64,000 nucleotides of DNA from Ascaphus truei (taxonomy: Eukaryota; Chordata; Amphibia; Anura; Ascaphidae), in the NCBI GenBank assembly GCA_036426205.1, contig CM071574.1, positions 15,733,508 through 15,797,507 of the forward strand. Direction: 5' to 3'. The first letter of the stretch is position 1; every line of letters starts with the position of its first letter. Below, piece by piece: positions 12,031 through 23,368 of this stretch. Under the pieces are notes generated by a model. It saw nothing but the letters and a program-made list of their open reading frames with translations, was not told the origin of the DNA and did not search any database. The position numbers and the translations under genes are program-made.

Positions 12031-12912
12031 GTCATAACGCAAGCACACCCGGGACCCTTGGATGCAAGGGAACAACATCAGGATGCCGCACTTCCTGAAT
12101 CCGTTTAATGACGCAATATCCCTTATCAACTAAGGTATGGTTGGAATTTATTTACACACTGCCAATTCTGGACTGTCTTTTGTGATTTACCTCCATATCT
12201 GTACATTATGAGGTTTCCGGGCAAGTGTGTATCATCACCTACAGTACCCATCTACAATCTACTATATTGTTAAAGCAAGGGTCATTCATACTGGAACATT
12301 TTAGTATGCAATTATTATGTCTGTTTATTAGCTCTTAGCACCACACAATGTTTTCAATTCGTACAGTATGTTGAGTTAATAAGTTGGGTTTTCAGATGAG
12401 ATTTCAATATGGGGTTTACCTTAGAGCAGAGACTACAGTGCAGAGAATGCATGCAACTCTAATATAAAACAGATAACCCCCAACGCCCCCCCCCCAATCA
12501 TATATAAGGTAACACTGGGAATTGTAATTGACATAGACAACCAGGAAAAGATTAGTAGCACTGCCACTCCAATATTCAAAAGCTGCTCTTACTCACTTAT
12601 TATAATGCTGTTGTGGTATTGTATTGCCATGAAACAAAGAAAATGCAATACTGCACTTTGAATAACCTCAAGAGTTATATGAAGAGCATTCCTATCCCAG
12701 GTATTCCAAATAAACAGCATCCATCTCTCCACAGAGTTACTATCTAACCTGCTGTCGATGGACATACAGATGATTTTGTTGTGAACTTTCAATGAACCCA
12801 CATTATTTTGTGTGATCTCCTCATCATCGATACAGATCTGCTTTCTATTGCATCCCCCGAACAATACTTTATTGCTCTGGTATCCCAAATGAAAATGAAG
12901 CAATTATTTAAG
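12031..12912. other. no feature recognised
   Basis: Mixed AT-rich sequence with no repeat ends that I can place. Open frames near 12589-12903 have no recognisable domain. Confidence 0.45.
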
Positions 12913-12920
12913 TTTAGGAT

Positions 12921-13251
12921 TAGAGACGGGCACATTATTTTTGTGGATCTGGATCCGCCTCGGATCGGGGCAGTTCCTTTGGTCCGAGAATCAGTCTCCA
13001 AAAAAGTGATTTGTTGTTTTTTATCACTGCCAATCTAATCCGGGGATTCTGCAATCCGTCAGAGAATTTCTACAAATTCGTAGGTTGGATTCTTTCAATT
13101 CTGTGTGAATTGTATCCCATGGTGGTTTGGGATCAATCAGCACGAATTGAAACTGGAATAATCCGTCCACGGATTTAACAGCATGGAACGGATTTTGAAT
13201 GGAAAGATTGGGAAATTCCGGGAAGGATTTTGAAAGTTTTACTCGTCTCTA
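12921..13251. mobile_element. hAT-type MITE (TAGAGACGGGC ends)
   Basis: The element begins TAGAGACGGGC and ends CTCGTCTCTA. It is flanked by an exact 8-bp duplication, TTTAGGAT, at 12913-12920 and 13252-13259, the hAT signature. The interior is rich in short GGATT/AATCC palindromes. Related copies are at 22864-23252 and 58425-58563. Confidence 0.88.
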
Positions 13252-13324
13252 TTTAGGATGACACGCCTTGTAGCTGAACACTGCAGCGCTAACGCAGAAC
13301 GTTTATTTTCAGAAATCTTTTGAT

Positions 13325-13413
13325 GATGTATTTATTTTATCTATCAATCATCTATCATCTATTTGTCTATCATCTATATATCTAGCATCTATCAATCTCT
13401 GCTATCTATCCAC
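13325..13413. repeat. ATCT-type microsatellite
   Basis: Imperfect ATCT/CATCTATC repeats on the plus strand. Confidence 0.9.
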
Positions 13414-14170
13414 AGTATATATTATCCATAATGTAATGAAAGGGTTAAGTCCCATACATTGCTTGTAGGTTATTCCGAGAAACAGCTCCATGAAAATCAG
13501 GGTTTCAGGAATTCAACTGATTTATTTGAACTGTTCATACTGGCAATGTCATACCTATAAATCAGCTAATCCTGTGTTAACCCTTTCTTCACAGAATCCC
13601 ATCAAGGGCATGTTTTGGGGGTAAGCAAGCAATACACTTTTTATACTTAATAGAAATTCATTCTAATGTCAATTTCCTTGGTCATTTTTCCTACTGTCCA
13701 CCTAACCTACTGTGCTTGGGATTCCACGAGAAGAGTCTTACAAGCCACTTTGATTTATTTCTTTTGTCATCAACCTATTTGAAATTCAATACTTTGGAGT
13801 TTATCAGCATATTTTCTGCCTTGTTTCTTAGTAAAACAAAAACCTGTTTTTAATCATAATGTCTTTTTGTGAAGAATGTATTTGAACTAAACATTCAAAA
13901 GAATTGAAATAGAAACCAATCAGTAGCAGCATTGAAGAAGAGTGCAGACACATGGGGACCGGGAACACGATTCATTTGGGAAATGACCCAATGACCTCCT
14001 CAACTAATTATCAAGTTCTAGTAAAAAGAGATATGCGCATTATTTTTAGTAAAGTCTCAAACCGGGTGACATTTGCAGAGGATTTTTTCCACGCCAAAGT
14101 TTTTTGGAAGCATATTTGAAGACATTCGCACAACTTGGATCACTTGAATTTGTGTCACATGATTGACCCT
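13414..14170. other. no feature recognised
   Basis: AT-rich, no repeat boundary or coding signal seen. Confidence 0.45.
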
Positions 14171-14177
14171 TCATCGT

Positions 14178-14925
14178 GCCATTTTTTGACCACTCATTAT
14201 ATAAGTTATGGTGGGTAAAAAAAGTGACAAAACCCCTCCACTATACAGTAAATAATAATATCACTTATGACGTAGGGTTGCCAGGTGTCCAGTATTTTAC
14301 CGTACTGTCCTGTATTTGGACACTGTCCAGTAAAAAATTAGAGGTAATACTGGACATGTATGTGTCCGATATTAAGTCTGTGGACATAGTGATCTGACCG
14401 GCTTGGGGGGCCGCAGGATTTCCCTGAGCAGGGAGAGAGGACGGCTGGGCAGCTTCCTCCATCTTCATTCGCTGCTGCTGGGTAATGCAGCCAATCAGGA
14501 GAAGGTGTCAGGAGCCTGGTGGTGGGGTCAAGAAGAGGAGGAAACAGCATGGAGCGGAGCGAGGGATGTGTGTGTGTGTGTGTGTGTGGAGTGTGTCGCA
14601 CCTTTCACCATTATGTCCAGTATTTTAGGAGAAGCCACCTGGCACGCCTACTTATGAGCACAATCACATCTCAGACAGGTCTGAAACCCTGCTTTTTTAA
14701 CCATTATCTCTTAGCATACAGTGCTTCCAGTGCAGCCAGGGATTCTGGGTAATGACATGCAAATGAACACCTTTTGTTTCATGTCCATTTTAACATGAAC
14801 TTCTATAAGCTTATGCCTGCCGCATTACACAGCTTTTCAGCACAGCCTGTGTTTAAGTGCATAGCCAGTAAAATTTACTCACAGACATTTTTTGCACGTT
14901 CCCCAACAAGTGTGAACTTTCACAA
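14178..14925 (+). repeat. dispersed repeat unit (53-kb family), interrupted by a MITE
   Basis: Outside the inserted MITE (14272-14650) this matches the units at 52990-53250 and 53585-53889. Shared phrases include ATAAGTTATGGTGG, GTGACAAAA, CTCAGACAGGT, AGCATACA, GCCAGGGATTCTGGG, ATAAGCTTATGCCT and GTGCATAGCCAGTAAA. The unit carries a perfect octamer ATGCAAAT at 14757-14764 beside GGGATTCTGGGTAATGACA. I do not recognise the family. Confidence 0.75.
14272..14650. mobile_element. hAT-type MITE (TAGGGTTGCCAGGTG ends) inserted in a repeat unit
   Basis: The left end is TAGGGTTGCCAGGTGTCC and the right end is CACCTGGCACGCCTA. CTTATGAC (14264-14271) and CTTATGAG (14651-14658) are an 8-bp duplication with one mismatch. 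The uninterrupted paralogue near 53838 reads CTTGTGAGCACATTC, which shows the empty site directly. A TG microsatellite lies inside at about 14568-14588. The element at 16345 shares the TAGGGTTGCCA end. Confidence 0.85.
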
Positions 14926-14929
14926 AAAT

Positions 14930-16336
14930 TAAACCAAAATTCAAAATTAGGGAAAAAAACTCAAATACATCCACACTTCTCTACTAATAAAAAATTGAAG
15001 TTGCTATTTGTATGATTTTCATTGAATTTGTTTTATTTACCTCACAAAATAAGTTTTGTCAAAGCTGCAATATTCTTGTTGCATTGTCCAAAGCAACCAA
15101 GTATATACTATGAAAGCTTGAATATTATTTCAATTTTCTATACAGCTTTCAGTTATACTCAAACTACATACCTTATTAGTTTCCTCTGTCTACATGATAC
15201 TTTTCCCATGCCCCTGGCCAATAACCTTAATTTTATTTTTTCTCTTGCTTGTTTCTAATGGTAGGTAAGAGTCTTGTAGAAGCTTAAAACGTGAATATCA
15301 TGTTGCAAGTTAAACAAAGCTGCTATTTTCCCAGCAGGGCGTAAAAGCTCATTTTAGAATCCAGTAAATGTAGCAATTTCAAGCGGTCCTGTATGAAAAT
15401 CCCAGCATATTGAATAATGAAGGTAAAAGAAAGAAAGAAGAAAAAAAGGCAATGCGCAGCAAACGTACAGGTCTGGAGTACAAAAATAAAGTTAAAAGTT
15501 CATTTATTGAGCACATATAGTAAACTGGACAAACAGAGGCAGGTAGATCTCTAAGGCGCTTTGCGCTATGTCAAAGAGTTATTGTACAAAGAACCATTAA
15601 AGGGCTGAAAAAGACTTCCACTTGTTTTACATTGTGTTTATATTAAATTATTAGTATACATTTATGCAGCTAGAACTCTTAATATGTTTATAGTTATTGC
15701 TTTATAATGAGTCAAAATTAAAATAGAGAGACTATTTTAGTAGTCAGAAATGAAATATAAAAGAGAAGTTCAACGTACCAACGAATAACTTTTGTACACG
15801 TTAACAGGTTTTAGTTATAGTGAGATATTGCCTTTTAATATTAAAGCAATATGTAAATACCTTTAGAACCTTTGTAAAAAAAAAAAAATCTTTTTTGGAC
15901 AGGTTTATGGAAAATGTGTGATTGGAACACTTACAAATATGGTCCTGAAAACATTTAAAACATGAACCCTACATTCAGTATGGTTTAAGTTAATGAAAGT
16001 TGGGCCAACTTCATAACTAATATAACTTCCCATTATATTGAAAGGCACCGAAGTCTAATCATAAAACATTTTATGAGGATCTATGCATTCCAAATTTCCA
16101 GGACTGTAGTATGGACAACTTAATATCTCAGTGCTGATTACACTTTCCCACACAAGAAATATGTGTCCTTTTTACTCAAGCAGAACATACAACATTGTAT
16201 ATTTTTACAGAACCATAGGAGATATTATAAAAGGGTGTTAAAAAGCTTTGAAGGTCAAGCATGGGTTGTTATATGGTTCATAAAACACCCCTCACATTTT
16301 TCTCTCTTCTCTTCAGGCCAGGAATGCAAATGTCAA
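14930..16336. other. AT-rich DNA, no feature recognised
   Basis: No repeat ends or coding signal identified in this stretch. Confidence 0.45.
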
Positions 16337-16344
16337 TACTTGGC

Positions 16345-17046
16345 TAGGGTTGCCACATTTAAGTTTTTATAATATGGGACACCGTAATGTGATGTCATAA
16401 TGAGTGACGAATGATTTGCAAATGCTTTCATAATTATAATAGCATGTTTTTGTATAGCGCTGCTAGTTATACATAGCGCTTTACAGAGACATTTTGCAGA
16501 CACAGGTCCCTGCCCTGTGGCGCTCACAATCTATGTTTTTGGTGCCTGAGGCACAGGGAGATAAGTGACTTGCCCAAGGTCACAAGGAGCCGACCCCGGG
16601 AATTGAACCAGGCTCCCCTGCTTCAAACTGTCAGTGCCAGTCAGTGTATTTTAGTCACTGAGCTACTCCCTCTCCATGAGAATGGGACCTCCTGCTTGGC
16701 CGCTATATTCTTTGGTTTTCATTATCTCTGCTCTTGGCACGGGGGAGGAATGATGCAGAACTAACAAGTGGCAGTGACTTGAAGAACTAACGACTATGTT
16801 TCATGGTATGAGATGACCAAGCAGTGTCCAAACTTTATTATTTTAATCATTTAGTAAGGAAACTTCTATCGGAAAAGGTAACTGTTACACTCAAGCAGAA
16901 ATCTATTACTTTTTTTGACTGATTTAATTGCAGTAATTGTCCGTTCAGGCATTTCACACTAAAATACGGGGCAATTATGCGTCCCGACAGGACAAGTCAA
17001 GGAAATAAGGGACAATATCGTATATACGGGACATCTGGCAACCTTA
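16345..17046. mobile_element. hAT-type element with nested CORE-SINE
   Basis: Ends TAGGGTTGCCACATTT and CATCTGGCAACCTTA are inverted repeats. TACTTGGC (16337-16344) and CACTTGGC (17047-17054) form an 8-bp duplication with one mismatch. A SINE (16430-16675) sits inside. I see no transposase. Confidence 0.82.
16430..16675 (-). mobile_element. CORE-SINE (MIR-type), tRNA-derived head
   Basis: On the minus strand it begins with GGAGAGGGAGTAGCTCAGTG (A-box-like TAGCTCAGTGAC) and contains a clear B box, GGTTCAATTCC. The CORE phrase follows: TGACCTTGGGCAAGTCACTT, then TCTCCCTGTGCCTCAG. It ends with an L2-like segment (GTAAAGCGCTATG, AGCGCTATACAAA) and an ATTAT-type tail. This order is that of MIR-like CORE-SINEs mobilised by L2 LINEs. 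It has inserted into the hAT element around it, so it is younger than that insertion. Confidence 0.85.
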
Positions 17047-17054
17047 CACTTGGC

Positions 17055-18406
17055 TGGATTCTTTGTCTATATCTCAAACCTTATATTAAACAATTACAAA
17101 AAATATTTCTTGCTAAATTCAGAATATCAATAATCTGACTCTTTGTGGGGAAAATGTAATGTTCCACACTCCATAGATAAGAGTGTGTGTCCTGTCTAGG
17201 CTTTAAAAACGTTTGGTCAGCAAGGTTGATTTGAGTCCTGTGTGTCAATTCATCCTTTCAAACTCCCTTGCCAATGACCAATGGATACATTTTATAAAGT
17301 AATAAATGGGCAGTAAAACAGCAAGAGAGCCTGAGAAGACCACACATACTACTGAATGTGGACTGTTGGTTGACATGTTTTGCCCCATTGAATAAAAGCC
17401 TTTTGATGTGCCACCAGATGGTCCAAAAGTAGCCTTTGAATGTATAATTTGTTGACTCAAGGATATTGACAGGTTACTAAAAGGCACAAGTAATTTCTGC
17501 CACATTTCCACTAGCTACAGTACTCTGATTCTGCTAGTTGGTTTACTAAAATGCAGAATCCTTGATAATTGTTTCAATGTTTAGAAATTCCATACATTAT
17601 TTATATATACCCTTTTAGTCCTTTGTGTATCTTCTCTACATGACCATATGCACTTTTGTACATTTACATGTCATGTGGGCACTTTCCTGCTTCAATGTAC
17701 TGAATGAAGGATAATCATTTTCCATCAGTTTGAAATATTTTGTAAATTTGACACATATAATTAATCCAAACCTACATGTAATATGTAAAATAAAAAAATC
17801 AATGGATAAATAAAATAACAAAATATAACATACTCTTTATTTAATGTAGCAGTTTTATATTGTCCAGCATCCACTGAAGCTCATCGTAAAATATCTATAT
17901 ATTTTTGTCAGTAAAACCATACAAAAGAAAATAATCTCACCTGAGCCCCTGAAAATGTTCAGTTGATTGGACACATTTTAGAATGTAGATAATAGTCAGT
18001 GAAATATCATGCGACCATATCCAATCTAGACTCTCCATTTACTATGGGCAGTAATTCTCTCCCCGATACCTCTCCAGTTGCTTATTGAAGATATAACTCA
18101 ATCTAGCAAAGAAGGCTCTATATCCCTGGTGTAGTTGCTAGGTTATGCATTCAAACCCTTGATTGCTAATGGAAGAGACTTCTAGCAGCTCCAATTTAAC
18201 AGCCACTGCATGAAATCAATATCAGCAACAACAACTTCAAATTCAAACCAACACAAGGTATACAATGTAAGCATTAGACTGAGAAGTCAACACAATTCTA
18301 ATATTGCAGATTAGTGTGTTGCAAATGTCAGTACCTTTACTGTTATATAGTATATATTGTTGTGAGATGTTGTGAGATGTAAAAAATGATACTTTCCGTT
18401 TTTATA
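17055..18406. other. AT-rich DNA, no feature recognised
   Basis: No repeat boundary or coding signal seen. Confidence 0.45.
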
Positions 18407-18414
18407 GACTAGAA

Positions 18415-18610
18415 CAGTGGTTTCCAACCTTTTTTTGGTTAAGGAACCCCAACTGACATTCTGAGGAACCCCAAACCATTTCTAATAGCAACTCTGATCA
18501 GATGCATTGTACATTCTTCTGTATTTGATACCATTTTAAAATGTCAGGGAACCCTTTAGACATTCCCGGGGAACCGAAGGGTTTCTAGGAACCCTGGTTG
18601 AAAAACACTG
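18415..18610. mobile_element. hAT/Charlie-like MITE (CAGTGGTTTCCAACC ends)
   Basis: It begins CAGTGGTTTCCAACC and ends GGTTGAAAAACACTG, the typical CAGNG...CNCTG ends of Charlie-like hAT elements. GACTAGAA (18407-18414) and GATTAGAA (18611-18618) form an 8-bp duplication with one mismatch. Confidence 0.88.
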
Positions 18611-18923
18611 GATTAGAAGCAGACCCTCCAACATTAGCACATGAAAATATGTACTGTACATTTTACCTGGAAGCTTAGTTCAATGGAAGTTATTGCTGGA
18701 CCTGGTGCAATTACCCGTAACAGCACTTGATAAATGTGCCCCATGTGAGATACAGGAGCTTACTACTCCTATAAAGACACTGTAAAACATGCCATTTATT
18801 TAATGCACAGAGCAGTTTACCAATAAAGCCTGTGTGTTTATTGATTTATTTGTAATTACACACAGTCACTGCATGCTCAGAACACAAACCAACATCTCAT
18901 ATATATTTGTGTCAAAACGAGTG

Positions 18924-19297
18924 TGTGACAGGGTGAATGAACGTCACCAGCTATATGCCTGGCAGACGTATGTGTAGGTATGCAGTACAGCAGTGATGAG
19001 GTTAATTTTCAGCTGGGAAGCTCCTGACAATTAGAGTGGTCCCAGCTGCATAATCAAGGTGTTTTAAAACCCCAGGCTGTACACACATGCAGGCTAGCTG
19101 GTCAAGAGATAGGACTGAAATGCTGAAATAAGATTATTGCTATAAGGTCTGTTTTCAAAGTACGTGTTTGGTGAACTGTCTGTGTCCTGTATGCTGAAAA
19201 GAAGCTGTTTTGTTTTTGTGTGCTGTATTTTTTTAAGGGTCAATAAATAAGCCTTATCAAGAGAACCCGCGTGTGTGGTTGCATGTACCCTGCAACA
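18924..19297 (+). mobile_element. solo LTR, 374 bp, exact 5-bp target duplication
   Basis: It runs TGTGACAGGGTGAATG to GTACCCTGCAACA and is flanked by GAGTG at 18919-18923 and 19298-19302. AATAAATAAG near 19241 is a plausible LTR polyadenylation signal. A second copy in opposite orientation lies at 23584-23983. No internal region remains. Confidence 0.9.
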
Positions 19298-19465
19298 GAG
19301 TGCTACTAGGATTTGAACTCATGTACAGTATAAAACTAAAGACATTGTCTTTTGTTTGATTTATTTGTATATACTGTACATAAAAGTAGTGTAATTTCCC
19401 TATGTCCTAAAACAGGCAGTGGAGCACTCCACAGCTCTGACACGCAGGCAGAAAAAAGTCAAATA

Positions 19466-19796
19466 CAGGCATACCCCGCTTTAAGTACACTCACTTTAAG
19501 TACACTCGCGAGTAAGTACATATCGCCCAATAGGCAAACGGCAGCTCACGCATGCGCCTGTCATCACGTCCTGAACAGCAATACCGGCTCCCTACCTGTA
19601 CCAAAGCTGTGCGCAAGCGGGGAGACTATAGAGCCTGTAACAAATGCGTTATTTACATCAGTTATGCACGTATATAACGATTGCAGTACAGTACATGCAT
19701 CGATAAGTGGGAAAAGGTAGTGCTTCACTTTAAGTACATTTTCGCTTTACATACATGCTCCGGTCCCATTGCGTACGTTAATGCGGGGTATTCCTG
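19466..19796. mobile_element. Tigger/pogo-type MITE (CAGGCATACCCCGC ends)
   Basis: CAGGCATACCCCGC at the left and GCGGGGTATTCCTG at the right are terminal inverted repeats, with TA on each side (19464-19465, 19797-19798). TA duplication with CAG ends fits the Tc1/mariner-pogo group. CACTTTAAGTACA phrases recur inside both ends. Confidence 0.8.
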
Positions 19797-19964
19797 TATG
19801 CACATCTGCATTTAATGGGTACAGTACATAAAAAGGTACCGATCGGAAGTATGTAGATCACTTCATAGCAATATATTTCATATTTAAGGCATTTTTTTAA
19901 TAGGGACACATAATTATTACATTACTTCATGTGTCTATTAATTATTGCATTACTTTATCCTTTA

Positions 19965-20550
19965 GCAGGGCAGGTGCAACCACTAGACATCTTAGGCGGT
20001 CACTAAGCGCGGCACATTTTAGGGGGCGGCGGCGGCAGCAAAGGAGGAGAAGGATGCTGGGCAGCAGCGGGAGAAGAGGACAGAGGAGGAGGAGGAGGAC
20101 GGCGGGCAGTGGCAGTAGGAGTCGACGACAGGAGCGGAGCAGGGCAGCAGAGGAGGAGGACGTCAGGTGATTGCAGGAGAAGAGGACTGAGGACCACGGG
20201 AGCAGAGCAGGGCAGCACAGGAGGACGGACAGGGAGGAGCACACCCCAGCGGTCCAACCCGGAAGTCTTCATTGACTTCTGGTGTCTGTTGCTGCTACAG
20301 TGGCCAGCTGAGGAGAAGGAGCGGCTGAGAGAGGAAGAGGAGGGGGGTGAGAGAGGAAGCGGATAAGGGAGGGGTGAGAGAGGAGGTGATTGAGGAGCAG
20401 TGGGAGGCGGTGTGTGAGGAGGAGTGTGAAGGGGATGAGACGAGAGAGGAAGAGGAGAGGGTTGAGAGTGATTGGGGCTGGGGGGAAGTTTCAAAAACAG
20501 AGATGGCTGAAAGTGAGGAAATAGAAAAAAAGAATTTTCTGAAAGTGACT
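19965..20550. repeat. purine-rich GGA/GCA block
   Basis: A long plus-strand run dominated by AGGAGGA, AGCAGGGCAGCA and GAGAGGAAG. It produces low-complexity open frames on both strands, which I reject as genes. The left edge contains GGGCAGGTGCAACC and a CACATTTTAGGGGGCGGC segment resembling the reverse complement of 4640-4690, so the block may lie inside an unrecognised element. Confidence 0.6.
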
Positions 20551-20930
20551 TGACTTTGTGTATGTGCTCTCCATTATACGGGCTTGAAAGCTGACCCAGC
20601 CTTTGGGTGAATTGTTATGGAGGGCAACATTAATATGTAAAAAGGTACAAGCATGTCCTTATTTATTATATATGATAGCAGATGGTATCAAGAAAGGAAG
20701 TTTCCTTACAAGATCCTACTTTTTACATGATGTAGCTGACGCTGGCACCACTGAGGTTTGCAACCCAATTATATATGTGGTGTGCTCAAGTAAAGGGTAA
20801 TTTCAGTTATAAAGAACATTTCAGAAATTATGAAAGGTTTCACATTATACAGACAACTTTGATAGTACATGTTTAAAAGAGAAGGGTAGGTATGTGGGCC
20901 TAGAGATTATTATAGAGCTTTTATTTTTAA

Positions 20931-21221
20931 CCCTTTGAGTACAGGAAGGCACACGGAAAAGTCCATAGCACCACGGCCCCTCCGGCACTCACGATCCCGT
21001 GATCGCTTAGTAACTGATGATGGAGCAGAAGGGAAGAAGTCATTTCCCTTCCATCCGCCATCAATGCAGATTGTGTCCTGAACTCGAGCTCCATAGGAGC
21101 AGAGGACGCGATCTCCCCTAAGAGAACAAACATTTTTTCTTGGATGAAGCTACTATGTCATGGGGCACCTAGGGGGGCAGATCACATGACGTAGTAGCTA
21201 CATCCTAGGGCACTCAAAGGG
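20931..21221. mobile_element. piggyBac-type MITE
   Basis: TTAA lies immediately outside each end (20927-20930 and 21222-21225), with terminal inverted repeats CCCTTTGAGTACAGG and CACTCAAAGGG. TTAA duplication plus CCCTTTG ends is the piggyBac signature. No transposase is encoded. Confidence 0.88.
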
Positions 21222-21225
21222 TTAA

Positions 21226-22855
21226 GTGTGCTGTCACGACATACAGCAGACCCAGGGCCTAGGATTAACATCCTGGCCTGGACCCCAGGTTGCTGAGCGT
21301 CAAGGGGGAGGGGGGGATGGTGGGGTAGGACCTTGTGATCGAAGAGCAGGGGCGAATGCTTGAGGAATGTGGGGAGAGAGAGGGGTGATTGCTTGTGGAG
21401 TGGGAGTAAGGGGTGAGGGTGATTGCTTGAGACTGGTCGGAGGGCCACAAGTGGTTTTGAGGGGCCATAAATGAGCAGGACGCTGGAGGTATAAAAGGTA
21501 CAGAAGCAGAAGACTCTAGGGATGTTAGGGTGGTAGCAGAGAGGAGGGCTATGGGGGGCCTCAAGGGAGTGTGGGTCTCTGGGGCCTTGAGTAGGGGCAC
21601 TGGCTACTGTTCCTCATGTGCCGCTCAATTATTGAGTCCCAAACCCAGTAACGTCACACGCTCCTTCCTCCCTATCTGCCAGGCCCAGACGTAACCAATG
21701 CAGGGGGGGGGGGGAGCTGCGACTATCAGGGAGCCTGGAAGAGGACGATAGCCTTAACTTCCATGCTCAGCCCCTCCTCCACCTTGCCCGGGACATCTGT
21801 TCTAGTTCTCACCTGACATATAACATGACAGTACATTTTAACAGGAACTCAACGTCTGATTATGTTAGTGTAACTATACAGCTCAGTTGAGTTTAAATTG
21901 ACATAGTCAATCTTATTTAAAAATAACCCCCTACTAGTAATGGACAAATCTAACTGCATAGATTTCTTACGTACTGTTTCCTGCGCACTGTTTTTTGACT
22001 CATTGAATTTATACCATACCTCATACTGTAAGAATAACTACACTATCCATGTTTTATGGAAAGCTTGTGTTTATAGCTAGGTTTCATAAATTAACTTTAC
22101 ATTTCCAACTGAGTTAATGTAAACACAATTATATTTGTAACAGTTTACTGGGGAAGGCAATTTATAGGGCAACTGATTGGAAGAAGAATCAAGCCGTACG
22201 AAGCTTCATTAAATCAGGGGAACATCTTTCAAGTTACCTAAATGAGTAACAGACTAATATTCCCTGATTTGAAGGCATATGTTGCCATTTTCTTACTTCT
22301 TTGCATAGGCTTAACTGCAGTTTAAATTAGCATTGCCCTGCATTAGCTCCCGAAGGTGGCGTTACTCCCATCCAGACCGTGAAATATGAGAGATACCTGG
22401 GAAATATGCGAATTTGAATATACTTTGCATATCCAAATTAGCATATATCCCAGGTATCTCCAGCGTGTTCTTTTTTGCTCCCAGATATGTGTTTGTGGAG
22501 GTATATAAGTAACTCGAAACTAGTAAAATAACATATTGTGGATTTGCGTATTATCAGCAATAGCATGTGAAAAATGTAACCACACGTTATGTCAATAAAT
22601 ATCACTGAGTTAATGTCAGGTTAATGTCAGGTTAATGTTATTCTCTTTATTGGATTTGCGTTAAAATTAGACTAACGTTAATTTAGGTCAACATTCGGTT
22701 GAAAAGCCTAATGGTGCTTAGTGCATCTGGGCCTAAAAGGGAAGCAGAGGTGAACCAGGGAAATAATTTTAGATTACAAAATGCAATACACGCAAATTTG
22801 AGCCTTATTAAGAATTTGTTTCTTTTCAGCTAGCTGAAGTCATTTCTTTGCTACC
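21226..22855. other. unassigned DNA with a G-rich segment and an AATTAGCATAT repeat
   Basis: 21226-21800 is G-rich, has a poly-G run near 21703, and has no recognised boundary. Around 22380-22530 is a repeat containing ATCCAAATTAGCATAT and CCCAGGTATCTCC. Related phrases occur at 35040-35250, 57455-57500 and 57770-57900. I cannot define its ends. Confidence 0.4.
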
Positions 22856-22863
22856 GTCCTGCA

Positions 22864-23252
22864 TAGAGATGGGCGAATCCGCCCAAATCTGTTTCCCGAA
22901 TTTTCTCTCATTCCCCCCCGAAATCCGCTTCGCGACGTAAAATCCGCAGACGGATTTGGACGGTTTTAATCCGCGCGGATTTATCAAAATCCGCCATTGG
23001 ATACAATCCGTTGATGGATTTGTAGAATCCAATCCATGGATTCTTAAAGATCCGCCAAGGGATGGCTGAATCCGTGGATTTCATTCTACAAATCCATCCA
23101 TGGGTGGCGGAGTCCGCGGAGTTTATTGGTAATAATAATAAAAAAATCCATAAAATTCCCTTTTTGAGATTGATCCGTGGAAATCCGCAGACCAAAGGAA
23201 CCGTCTGATCCGCTGCGGGTCCACAACCGCCCCAAAAATTCACCCATCTCTA
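22864..23252. mobile_element. hAT-type MITE (TAGAGATGGGCGAA ends)
   Basis: Ends TAGAGATGGGCGAATCC and TTCACCCATCTCTA are inverted repeats, matching 12921-13251. Flanks GTCCTGCA and GTTTTGTA agree at five of eight positions, with the differences all C/T. The interior is a series of AATCCGC/GCGGATT palindromes. Confidence 0.75.
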
Positions 23253-23368
23253 GTTTTGTATATCTGTACATAAAGGCACCTCTACCTGTATTTCAGAAGT
23301 TGTACTATTTATGGAAAGTCTACGTACTCATCTTAATCTTTTTTGGATAGTGTGCTTGCTACATAGTT

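Noticed and set aside
19942..20494. Leu/Pro/Ser-rich frames of 100 and 163 codons
   Set aside because: They are the antisense of a purine-rich GGA/GCA block.
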